From the NCBI RefSeq assembly GCF_036967205.1, contig NZ_CP146022.1, positions 3,410,001-3,474,000 on the forward strand: a DNA stretch of 64,000 bases. Reading direction: 5' to 3'. The notes under the pieces were generated by a model. The model ran no database searches, was not told the origin of the DNA, and saw nothing but the letters and a program-made list of their open reading frames with translations. The position numbers were made by a program, and so were the translations under genes. This DNA is from Streptomyces sp. Q6. GTDB taxonomy: Bacteria; Actinomycetota; Actinomycetes; Streptomycetales; Streptomycetaceae. Positions 32,819 through 41,885 of the stretch are shown in pieces. Position 1 is the first letter of the stretch; every line of letters begins with the position of its first letter.

Positions 32819-34432
32819 TCATTCCCGCGGGGAAGCCGCGAAGGTGTCGAGCGCCGTGTCGAAGTACGCGCGCGCCTCACCGGTGCGTCCGACGGGCGCC
32901 GACACCCATACGTCGTACATCCGGCCGCCCTCCTCCCAGCACAGGTCGACGGTGTGCCGGGCGCCCTCGGCCTCGCTGAACCCGTTCCACGTGAACTCCC
33001 ACAGCGCGGCCCGCCGTCCGTTGTGCGAGGTGTCGGTGACCTTTCCCGCGCGGTAACCGGGGTTGGTCGTCGGGCCTTCGGCGGCGGCTCGCCGCTGCAC
33101 CGCGCCGGGCCCGCCGCGCCGCGTGTCCGACACCCTGACGCCGATACGGAAGGTCTCGCCGGACGACATGTAGAAGATCCGCGGCCCGTCGAGCGAGCGG
33201 GTGAACCCCTTCGGCACGGCGAGCCGGAACCCCTCGGCGTCCTCGGCCATCCGGTAGCCGGCGGGGATCGAGACCCGCGGCGTCTCGGTACGGGTCTCCT
33301 GCCGGGTGACGGTCACGGTGGGCGTGGGCGACGACGCGGACGGCGTACGGGAGGACGGCGTCGGCGGCGCCGAACTCGCGGGCGGCTGCGGCGTGTTGTC
33401 GTCGCGGCCCGCGAGCAGGGCGACCGCCGACACCCCGGCCCCCGCGACCGCCGCGGCCAGCGCCGCCGAGATCAGGAGCACCCGGGGCGACGGCTTGCGG
33501 ACGGGCGGCGCGGGCATGTCGCGCCGCGTCGGCGTGTAGGGGACGTGCGGCATGAACGGGCCGTGCGGGACGGCGGGCTGCGGGGTGGCGCCGGTCGCGA
33601 TGTACGCGCGCAGCAGCCGCTCGGCCTCGTCGAGCCCCATCCGCAGCGCGGGGTCCCGCTCCAGGAGCCCCCGGATGACGGGGAGCAGCGGCACTGCCTC
33701 CTCCGGCGGGTGGATCTCCTCGTAGACGACGGCGTGCAGGATCCCGCCCAACGAGTCGCGGCGGAACGGGGATTCACCGGTCAGCGCGGCACACAGCAGG
33801 CCGCCGAGCGACCATAGGTCGGCGCCCGCACCGGCCCGCCCGCCCGACATCCGCTCGGGCGCCGTGTACTCGGGCGAGCCGACGAAGCCGCCGGTCTCGG
33901 TGAGCGTGGTGGCGCCCGCGACCTGCGCGATCCCGAAGTCGGTGAGGACGACCCGGCCGGTGTCGGCCTCCATCAGGACGTTCGCCGGCTTGAGATCGCG
34001 GTGCAGCACCCCGGCGGCGTGCGCGACGCGCAGCGCGCCGAGCAGCGCGAGACCGACCCGCGCGGCCGTCAGCGGGTCGACGGGCCCGTCCCGGGCGATC
34101 ACGTCGGCGAGGGACCCGCCGCGCACCAACTCCATGACGATGTACGGGTGTTCCTCGTGCACCACGACGTCGTGCACCACGATGACGTTCGGATGCCGCA
34201 GCTGCGCCACGGCCCGCGCCTCACGGAGCATCCGCTCCCGCTGCCGGCGCGCCTCCTCCTCGGAGAGCGTCTCGTCGACGGCGAGTTCCTTGACGGCGAC
34301 CTGCCGTCCGAGCAACGTGTCGGCGGCCCGCCAGACGACACCCATGCCGCCCCGACCGATCCTGGCCTCCAGCCGGTAACGCCCGGCGATCACACGGACG
34401 TTGCCCCCCTCGGTCCCCATGCGCCCCATCAT
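32819..34432 (-). CDS. transmembrane Ser/Thr protein kinase (array gene 4)
   Basis: A 537-residue kinase with intact motifs: IGRGGMGVVWRA, Lys48 in QVAVKEL, Asp146 in GVLHRDLKPANVLM, DFG 165-167, EYTAPERMSG. The membrane helix is at about 317-342. A Ser/Thr/Pro-rich outer linker (SSAPPTPSSRTPSASSPTPT) leads to a sensor-like domain with GYRMAEDAEGFRLAVPKGF and AALWEFTWNGFSEAEGARH; the latter W-E-F-T-W pattern recurs in other members of this array. Start choice among three N-terminal Met codons (34432, 34429, 34420) is open. Confidence 0.92.
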   Translation of the reverse strand: MMGRMGTEGGNVRVIAGRYRLEARIGRGGMGVVWRAADTLLGRQVAVKELAVDETLSEEEARRQRERMLREARAVAQLRHPNVIVVHDVVVHEEHPYIVMELVRGGSLADVIARDGPVDPLTAARVGLALLGALRVAHAAGVLHRDLKPANVLMEADTGRVVLTDFGIAQVAGATTLTETGGFVGSPEYTAPERMSGGRAGAGADLWSLGGLLCAALTGESPFRRDSLGGILHAVVYEEIHPPEEAVPLLPVIRGLLERDPALRMGLDEAERLLRAYIATGATPQPAVPHGPFMPHVPYTPTRRDMPAPPVRKPSPRVLLISAALAAAVAGAGVSAVALLAGRDDNTPQPPASSAPPTPSSRTPSASSPTPTVTVTRQETRTETPRVSIPAGYRMAEDAEGFRLAVPKGFTRSLDGPRIFYMSSGETFRIGVRVSDTRRGGPGAVQRRAAAEGPTTNPGYRAGKVTDTSHNGRRAALWEFTWNGFSEAEGARHTVDLCWEEGGRMYDVWVSAPVGRTGEARAYFDTALDTFAASPRE

Positions 34433-34468
34433 GCCGCACGCTCCCGGACCAGGACGGTCACCTTCCGG

Positions 34469-36085
34469 TCAGCCCGTGGGCGGCCGCCAGCCTCGTTTGA
34501 TGGCGTCGAACTGCTGGCGCGCGGTGGCCCATTGGTCCTCGGGCACCGACAGGTAGATCGCGTACTCGGTGCCGCTCTCGTCGCGGTACGTCTGCTCGAT
34601 GGCGTGCCGGGGCCCGCTGGTCGTGTCCTTGTTCCCGGCCGTCCAGGTGAACTCCCACTGCGAGCCCGGCCGGTCCCTGAAGGTGTTGGGCTGCAACTGC
34701 ACCCGCTGGTAGTCGGGCAGCTTGGCGACCGCCTTCTCCAGGTCGAGCTGGTGCTGGTACGAGTCCTGCCAGTCGGTCTGCTTGTCGATGGCGATGCGCA
34801 CGAACCGCTCGCCGCCGTCGGGCGTGTAGTCGATCTGCGAACCGTTCTGCTCCCGGGTCCAGCCGGGCGGCAGCATCAGGCTGAACCCCTCGACGTCGCG
34901 GACCCGCACCCAGTCGTCGGGGATGGCCCCGGCGACCGGCGCGGTGGACTTCCCCCTGCTCCCGGTGCCGCCGCTCCCCTTGTCCCCGTTCTTCTCCCCG
35001 CCCTTCTGGCCGGTGTCCTCCCGCGCGGAGACGTTCCCGCCGTCCCGGTGGTCGAGGTAGTACATCGCGCCGAACGCGCCACCGCCGCCGACGAGCAGCG
35101 CGGCGAGCACCGCCCCCGCCCCCCGGAGCCACATCCGCGGCCGGGGCGCCGCGGGCGCGGTCTGCGGCACCGTGTGCGGGGACGGCGGCTGTACCGCGGG
35201 AGCGGGTGCCACGGCCGTGGGGGTCGACACATGGACCTGCGTCGGCACATAGGCCTGCGCCGCGCTGGGCCGCCGTCCCTCCGCCGCCTCCGCGAGCATC
35301 ACCTCGGCCTCGTCGGCGGTGGGCCGGGCGGCGGGGTCCTTGCGCAGCAGCGCGCTCATGACGGGCCCGAGGGCACCCGCGTACTCCGGGACCTCGGGTT
35401 CCTCCTCGACGACGGCCTGCATGGTGCTGATCGGTGACGTGCGCCGGAACGGCGAGATGCCCTCGACGGCCGTGTACAGGGTCGCGCCCAGCGCCCACAG
35501 GTCGGAGGCGGGCCCCGGCTCGGACCCGCTCACCCGCTCCGGCGCCAGATAGTCCACGGAGCCGACGATCTCGCCGGTCCGCGTGATGGTGGAGTCGCCC
35601 TCGACCTGCGCGATCCCGAAGTCGGTCAGTTTGACGCGGCCGTCGAGCGAGAGCAGGACGTTCCCCGGCTTCACATCGCGGTGCAGCACCCCGGCGGCGT
35701 GGGCCGCGCGCAGGGCCCGGAGCGTCCACAGGCCGATGCGGGCGGCCTCGGCGGGCACGATCCGGCCGTGCTCCTTGACGGCGTCGGCCAGCGAGGGTCC
35801 CTCGACCAGTTCCATGACGATCCACGGCCGGTCGTCGTGTTCGAGCACGTCGTGCACGGTGACCACGGCGGGGTGGTTGATGCGCGCGGCGGCCCGCGCC
35901 TCCGTCTGCGTACGGGCGAGCAGCACCGCACGGTCGGCCTCCGCCACCCACTGGGCGGCGGTCAGCTCCTTGACGGCGACGGCGCGGTGGAGCACTTCGT
36001 CCTGCGCCCGCCAGACGCGGCCCATGCCGCCGCGCCCGATCGATTCGCCGAGCCGGTAGCGGCCCGCGAGCAGCTGGCCCTGCAT
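34469..36085 (-). CDS. transmembrane Ser/Thr protein kinase (array gene 3)
   Basis: A 538-residue kinase. IGRGGMGRVWRA, Lys39 in AVAVKEL, Asp137 in GVLHRDVKPGNVLL, DFG 155-157 and DYLAPERVSG are intact. The helix at 318-344 ends in DHRDGG, and the outer part has a Gly/Lys/Ser linker followed by SLMLPPGWTREQNGSQIDYT and SQWEFTWTAGNKDTTSGPR. ATG 36085 (MQGQLLAGRYRLG) is used; a GTG three codons earlier has a better-placed GGGG and is a real alternative. The gene follows the pseudokinase by 134 bp and precedes the next kinase by 36 bp. Confidence 0.92.
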   Translation of the reverse strand: MQGQLLAGRYRLGESIGRGGMGRVWRAQDEVLHRAVAVKELTAAQWVAEADRAVLLARTQTEARAAARINHPAVVTVHDVLEHDDRPWIVMELVEGPSLADAVKEHGRIVPAEAARIGLWTLRALRAAHAAGVLHRDVKPGNVLLSLDGRVKLTDFGIAQVEGDSTITRTGEIVGSVDYLAPERVSGSEPGPASDLWALGATLYTAVEGISPFRRTSPISTMQAVVEEEPEVPEYAGALGPVMSALLRKDPAARPTADEAEVMLAEAAEGRRPSAAQAYVPTQVHVSTPTAVAPAPAVQPPSPHTVPQTAPAAPRPRMWLRGAGAVLAALLVGGGGAFGAMYYLDHRDGGNVSAREDTGQKGGEKNGDKGSGGTGSRGKSTAPVAGAIPDDWVRVRDVEGFSLMLPPGWTREQNGSQIDYTPDGGERFVRIAIDKQTDWQDSYQHQLDLEKAVAKLPDYQRVQLQPNTFRDRPGSQWEFTWTAGNKDTTSGPRHAIEQTYRDESGTEYAIYLSVPEDQWATARQQFDAIKRGWRPPTG

Positions 36086-36219
36086 CTGATTCACGTTACC
36101 CCGCAATGGTCTTGACAGGGTCACACTAGGGAGCGGGGGCCACTCGGGGAACACGCGGGGTCCTACGAAGACAGCACTGTGACGGTTGTCGCGCCCCGCC
36201 GGACACGGACCGTGACGCC

Positions 36220-38569
36220 TCAACCCCCGTACTGGTACGTGTCGGAGGCCTGCTCGAACAGCCGCGACACCTCGTCCCGCTCCGCCTCCGGGCCCCGCAC
36301 CTGCACCACGTGGTACTTGCCGCCGACGACCATGGCGAGATTGCGTACGAACACCTCGCGCCCGTCGCCGCCCTGCCAGGTGAACTGGCCCTCGGCCATG
36401 GTCCGTCCGCCGACGTCGATGCTCTTCATGCCGCTCGACGTGGCCCAGGTCGAGTCGCGGAAGGGCTGCAACTCCCGCTCGTGCTCACGCTGGTACGTCA
36501 TCGGGTCGCTGCCGTAGGAGGCGGTGGAGTCCCGCCCCGGCACGACGAGGAGCTCGAAGTCGCCCTGGGTGTACAGGACCTGCCCCCGGCCGTTCTTCCC
36601 CTGCCGGTCCCAGCCCTTCGCCACGGCGACCTCGAACCCCTCGGGGTCCTTGCGCAGGGTGAACCCGGCGGCGACGTCCGACTGGGGCTGGGTGGTGGAC
36701 GGCTTGGAACTGCTCTTGCCGTCGGGTGACCTGGACGCCGACGTCGAGGGCGCGGTGGAGGACTTGGTGGCCGACGGTTGCGGATCACCGCCGACCGAGT
36801 TGGCGTTCTCCCTGGCCTCGCCCCCGGTGCCCGTCCCCGCACCGCTGCTGCCGGCCTTCGGCATGAAGACCATCGCGTACGCCACTGCTCCGGCGAGCCC
36901 GAGCAGTACCAGGACGACCAGCCACCGTCCGAGCGCCCGGGGCTTACGGCCCTGAGTCTCCCGGCGCACCGGCCGCTCGCGTACGGGCCTTTCCCGTACG
37001 GGCCGCTCGCGCCGCTGCGGCTCGCGCCGCTCACGGACCGGCGGTTCACCGCGACCGCGCTTGTGCCGGGCCTGCCGGGTGGACGCGGGAACGCGCCCCG
37101 CCGCCTGCGGACGAGTTCTCCCCGGCGCCGCACGATGGGCAGCCGGGCGGCGTCGAAGGCGGGCGCGGGCACCACGTTCGCCCCGGCCTCGGGCTCGGGC
37201 GCGGAGCGCACCAACGACCTCAGCCAGCCCCGCAGTTCCTCGAAGTCGAGGCGCTCGGTGGGGTCCTGCCGCAGCAGCGACTCGACGACGGGCCGCAGCG
37301 CCCCGCACTCCTCGGCGAACGCGGGCGGCTCGGCGCACACCATCTGCACGAGATCCGGCGTGGACTCCTCCGGGTACGGGGCATGCCCCTGCACGGCGCG
37401 GAAGAGCAGCGCGCCGAGGGCCCACAGGTCGGTGGCGGGCCCGATGGGGGCGGCCAACTGCCAGCTGTCCTGCACGGGATACGCCTGCTCGGGGGCCCAC
37501 CGCTCGGTCACGGGCCCCACGACGGTCATCCGCACCTGTCGGGCCCGCTCGGCCATCCGCCCGTCGGTCGGCCCGAAGCCGTGTCCGGCGGAGCCGTTCC
37601 CGGCGTTCTCGCGGTTCGCGGGGTTCGCGGGGCCGAGGTCCGCGCCGCCCTCGACCCCGTCAGCGCCCCCACGACCGTCACCGGGTATCAGCTCGTGCCA
37701 CCGGGCGGGCTGCACGGGAACCTTCCCCCGGCCCCGGTCCCCTCCCGCACCCCGTACGGATCATCGATCCGCCCGGCCGCGGCGGCCCGTGCCCCCGCGC
37801 GGTACGCGGCGATCGCCCCGGCCCGCGCGGCCCGGTAGTCCCCGGGCTCGGGAGCCGCGGCGGGCGCGGGCACGGCGGCGGGCGCGGGAGCGGGCGCGGG
37901 CGCGGGAGCGGGCTCAGGCTTGGGTCCGGGTCCGGGTCCACGTCCAGGTCCGGGCTCGTCGCTCCCCGAGGATTCCGCCGCGGGCCGCGGGTCGTACCCG
38001 CACAGCGCCTCCTCGGCGGCCCCGGCGGCCAGCCCGGTCAGCACGACCCGTCCGTCGTCGCAGACCAGCACGGTCCGCGCGGTGATGTTCCGGTGCACCC
38101 AGCCGTGCGCGTGCAGCGCCCGCAGCGCCGTCACCACGTCAGAAGCGACTTCCGCGGCGCGGTAGGGGCTCAACGGTCCTTCGGAGAGCAGCGCGGCCAG
38201 CGGCCTCGCGGCCACGACCTCGCTCACGATCCAGAGCGACCCGCCCTCGGCGAACACGTCGAAGACCTGGTCGAGGCGCGGGTGGTCGGGTATCTGCGCG
38301 GCGGCCTGCGCGGCCTCGATGGCCCGCGCGACAGCGGGCTCGGCGGACGCCCGCACGGCGGACGCTCCGGGCCGGAACCCCTCGGGCAGTCCGTCCGCGT
38401 CGAGCACCTCGGCCTCGACGACCTCGGGCAGCGGAACCTGCCTGACCAGGACCTCCTGCCCGCTGTACGTGTCGAACGCCCGGGTCTCCGCGGCGAACTC
38501 GTACGCGTCGGCCGGCAGCAGGGGAAGGCGGTATCGATCGGCGAGCACCCGCCCCGCATACTCGTCCAC
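36220..38569 (-). pseudogene. transmembrane pseudokinase of the Ser/Thr kinase array, two frameshifts
   Basis: A protein of about 783 residues once two breaks are repaired. The N-terminal domain is kinase-like (GRVLADRYRLPLLPADAY, FDVFAEGGSLWIVSEVVAAR) but every catalytic element is changed: no glycine loop, the beta-3 Lys is Arg43 in VLVRQVPLP, HRD is HRN (159-161), the loop Asn is Thr166 and DFG is GLA (179-181). A second, truncated C-lobe follows (PIGPATDLWALGALLFRAVQ), then a helix (LVVLVLLGLAGAVAYAMVFM) and an outer domain. Breaks map to C-runs at 37725-37729 and 37120-37123; one added base in each restores the frame. GTG 38569 has a GGGGGG site. The degenerate kinase is not caused by the frameshifts. 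Confidence 0.82.
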
Positions 38570-38680
38570 AACGCCCCCCACCCGGTCCGGCAGTCAAATC
38601 CGTTCGCAATGTGCCCCGTTGTGCGAACCGTTGCGCACGGTTCGCAAGCACTCACGATACGTGCCGAACACCGCTCAGGT

Positions 38681-40683
38681 TCAGGACTTGGGTGTGAACG
38701 TCTTCGTGAACGTCTTCCAGGTCGACTTGCGCAGCGCGCCGCCCCAGTCCCCGTCCTTCGCGGTGTACATCAACCCGTACCCCAGCGAGCCGTTCACCAC
38801 GAACCCCCGGTCTATGGAGCGCCACTTGGTGCCCCCGTCGACGTAGGTGAACTCCCAGTCGGCCGTGTTCCAGCCGCGGTAGTCCACCCCGGCTATCCGT
38901 ATCCGGTCGTACTGCGAGCGGCGCATGTACTGCTCCTGGCTGCGCCAGTCGGCCACCGGGTCGGACTTCGGAGTGGTGGTCCAACCGACCAGCAGCTTCT
39001 GCCCGTTCGGCCCGGTGAAGCGGGCGCCGGCCGCGCTGGTGGACCCGTACTTCCAGCCCTTGGGCAGCCCGATGCTGAATCCCTGGGCGTGCTTGTACGT
39101 GCTCACGGCGGTGGATCCCGACCCGGGGTCGGATCCCTTGCCGTCGCTGCCGGGCGAGGCGCCCTGGCCGGGGGCGGACGACTGTCCGGCGCCGCCGGAC
39201 GCGCTCCGCTCCGGGCCGGGGGTCGCGTCGCCCTCGCCCTTGTCGTCCTTCCCCTTGCTCTTGTCCTCGCCCTTCCCGGACGACGTGGACTTGTCGGACC
39301 CCGAGCCGGATCCCTGGGAGCCGCTGTCGTCGCCGCCGTTGAGGGCGACGGTCAGGATGGTGCCGAGCAGGGCCAGGACGACGACGATCGCGGCGATCAC
39401 CAGCGTGCGGCGCGGCACGACGTCCGTGATCGAGGCGCGGCCGGCGCGCGGAGTGCGCGGCGGCGTCCCCGGCTGCGCGGGGATGCGGGCGGACGTGGCC
39501 GCGGGTCCGGCGGGCGTGGTGGCCCCGGTCTCGGCGGGCTTCTCCCGGTTCGCGGTGGCGGCGGCGGCCGCCTTGCGGACGGACTTCAGGGCGCCGCGCA
39601 GCTTCTCCGCGGCCTCCTCGCCCTTGGCGGCGACACTCGCGGCACCGGCGGCCGCGGCCGAACTCCCTTGCCGGGGCGCTTCTTGAGCAGCGACGTGGCG
39701 GGCTCCGGCACGGGCGGCAGCGGCACGACCTTCGTCGCGTCGGCCGGCTCCGGCGCGGGCGCGGGCTTGGGCTCCGGCGCGTGGATGACGTCGTTGAGCA
39801 GCGCCCGTGCCCCGGCGTCGTCGAGCCGCTGCTCGGGGTCCTTGGCGAGCAGCCCGTAGATCACGGGCTCCAGCGGCCCCGCGTTCTTCGGCGGATCGAC
39901 CGGTTCGGTCATCACGGCGGTCAGCGTCGCGATCGCCGACCCCTTGTCGTACGGGGGCACGCCCTCCACGGACGCGTAGAGCAGACCGCCGAGCGACCAC
40001 AGGTCGGCGGCGGGTCCCGGCTTGTGGCCGCGGGCCCGCTCGGGCGAGATGTACGAGGGCGCGCCGACGAGCATCCCCGTGGAGGTGATGGACGGGTCGC
40101 CCTCGACCTGCGCGATGCCGAAGTCGGTCAGCACGACGCGGCCGTCCTCGGAGATCAGCACGTTCGACGGCTTCACGTCACGGTGCAGGATGCCCTCGCG
40201 GTGCGCGGAGCGCAGCACGTCGAGGACGGCGAGCCCGACCTCGGCGGCGCGCCGGGGTTCGAGGAGCCCGTCCTCACGGATGGCCTCGGCGAGGGACTTG
40301 CCCTCGACGAGCTCCATGACGATCCACGGCCGGTCGTCCTCGTCCACCACGTCGAACACGGTCACGGCGCCGTTGTTGCGGATCCGTGCGATCGCCTTGG
40401 CCTCGCGCAGCGTCCGCGTGATCAGCCGCCGCTTCTCCTCGTCGTCGATGCTCGACGGGAAGCGCAGTTCCTTGACGGCGACCGTACGGCCGAGCGTCTC
40501 GTCCTTGGCGCGCCACACGGTGCCCATGCCGCCGCGGCCGAGTACCTCGCCGAGCCGGTAGCGCCCGGCGAGCAGCCTGCCCTTGGTGTCCTGAACGGGA
40601 GCCTCCTGAACGTCCTGAACGGAAGAGTCCTGACGAGCGCTCTTGTCCTGGCGGGCCTCGCCCGCCCGCTCCGCCTCCGACAT
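38681..40683 (-). pseudogene. transmembrane Ser/Thr protein kinase (array gene 1), one frameshift
   Basis: First kinase of the array in transcription order, about 667 residues after repair. The kinase domain is complete and looks active: LGRGGMGTVWRA, Lys71 in TVAVKEL, Asp169 in GILHRDVKPSNVLI, DFG 187-189, SYISPERARG. The frame breaks after LLKKRPGKG and resumes SSAAAAGAASVAAKGEEAAE; adding one base to the CCC run at 39665-39667 joins them. The helix TLVIAAIVVVLALLGTILTV is followed by a Gly/Ser/Lys-rich stalk and a sensor domain (GFSIGLPKGWKYGSTSAAG, TADWEFTYVDGGTKW). ATG 40683 (MSEAERAGEA) preferred to 40698. Confidence 0.85.
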
Positions 40684-40819
40684 GCGTCCCCTCTGCAACC
40701 CGCCCTGACAGAGCCTTCATTGTCCCTCACGCGGCGACCGCCCGACGCCCAGGGTCGCCCCTCGGACACCACGCCCGGATACGTCCCGCATGATGGACGG
40801 CACCTGTGGAGGGACCGTC

Positions 40820-41824
40820 ATGCCCGCACTCCGGACACTCCTGGCCATACCTCTGGCCGCGGTCCTTCTGTGCGTGAATCCGGGCAGCGCACCCCGAGTC
40901 GAACCATCCGCGGACGTCACTCTTCCGCTGCTCGTCACCGAGGGCAAGGCCCCGGCGGCCGCGCTCCTGGTCACCGAGGGCACGAGCGCCCGTTTCACCA
41001 CCACGGACCCCGCCCTCACCCGCGCCGATCACGTCCGTGCGGGCAGCGTCACGAAGACGTTCGTCGCGACGGTGGTTCTTCAACTGGCAGGGGAGAAACG
41101 CCTGAACCTCGCGGCGGAGGTGACCACCTACCTCCCCGCTCTCACCCCCCTCCACGACCTCACGGTCCGCTCGCTGCTCACCCACACCAGCGGCCTCTAC
41201 GACTTCACGTCGACGACCGAAGGAGAGATCCCTCTCACTCCCCGGGCGGTGGCGGCCCTGGCCCTCAGCCACCCCCGCACCACTGCCCCGGGCACCTGGC
41301 GGTACTCGAACACCGATTACGTCCTCCTTGGCATGATCGTCCGTCAGGTCACGGGCCACTCCTACGCCTCCGAGGTCCGCCGCCGCGTCATCGCCCCGCT
41401 GCGCCTCACCGGCACCACGTTCCCCGGCACCCGCACGACAGTCCCCGTCCCGCACGGTTCCGACGCCGTCCGCCTGGACCCGCGCACGGCGGGCGCGGCC
41501 GGCGAGCTGATCTCCACCCTGCCCGATCTGAACCGCTTCTACCGGGCCCTGCTCACGGGCCGCCTGCTCCCGCCCGAAGCGCTGCGGGCCATGCTCAACA
41601 CCCGTACCGCACACGGCCACTACGGCATGGGCCTGATCCCGGAGAAACTCTCCTGCGGCCTCACGGTCTGGGGCCACAACGGCCGCATCGGGCGCACCTA
41701 CGTCCGCACGGCGACCACCACGGACGGCTCGCGCACCCTCACCTACCGCGCGACCGCCGCCTTCCTGACGAACGGCCCCCGGGTCGAACACCGACTGCTG
41801 GAGGCGGAGTTCTGCCGCCCCTGA
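40820..41824 (+). CDS. secreted serine beta-lactamase/D-Ala-D-Ala carboxypeptidase-like protein
   Basis: A 334-residue penicillin-binding-fold hydrolase of the class C type. The three active-site elements are present: SVTK in RAGSVTKTFVATVVLQ, YSN in TWRYSNTDYVLLGM and HNG in TVWGHNGRIGRTYV. A signal peptide (LRTLLAIPLAAVLLCVNPGS) points to export. ATG 40820 has GGAGGG six bases upstream, better than the in-frame ATG at 40790. Activity may be on peptidoglycan stem peptides, esters or beta-lactams; the sequence does not distinguish. It is divergent from the kinase array. Confidence 0.88.
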   Translation: MPALRTLLAIPLAAVLLCVNPGSAPRVEPSADVTLPLLVTEGKAPAAALLVTEGTSARFTTTDPALTRADHVRAGSVTKTFVATVVLQLAGEKRLNLAAEVTTYLPALTPLHDLTVRSLLTHTSGLYDFTSTTEGEIPLTPRAVAALALSHPRTTAPGTWRYSNTDYVLLGMIVRQVTGHSYASEVRRRVIAPLRLTGTTFPGTRTTVPVPHGSDAVRLDPRTAGAAGELISTLPDLNRFYRALLTGRLLPPEALRAMLNTRTAHGHYGMGLIPEKLSCGLTVWGHNGRIGRTYVRTATTTDGSRTLTYRATAAFLTNGPRVEHRLLEAEFCRP

Positions 41825-41885
41825 AGACCGCGCGCGGCGCCTGCCGTCAGGAGCGCGGGGAACCGCTCGACAGCCCGTCCGGCGC

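Noticed and set aside
37845-37960. GC-rich repeats in the pseudokinase gene considered as an origin or iteron
   Set aside because: They encode a Pro/Ala/Glu linker in frame and show no AT-rich or DnaA-box features.
40820-41824. Clinical-type beta-lactamase
   Set aside because: SxxK, YSN and HNG motifs are shared with D-Ala-D-Ala carboxypeptidases and esterases; no ampR-like neighbour supports a resistance role.
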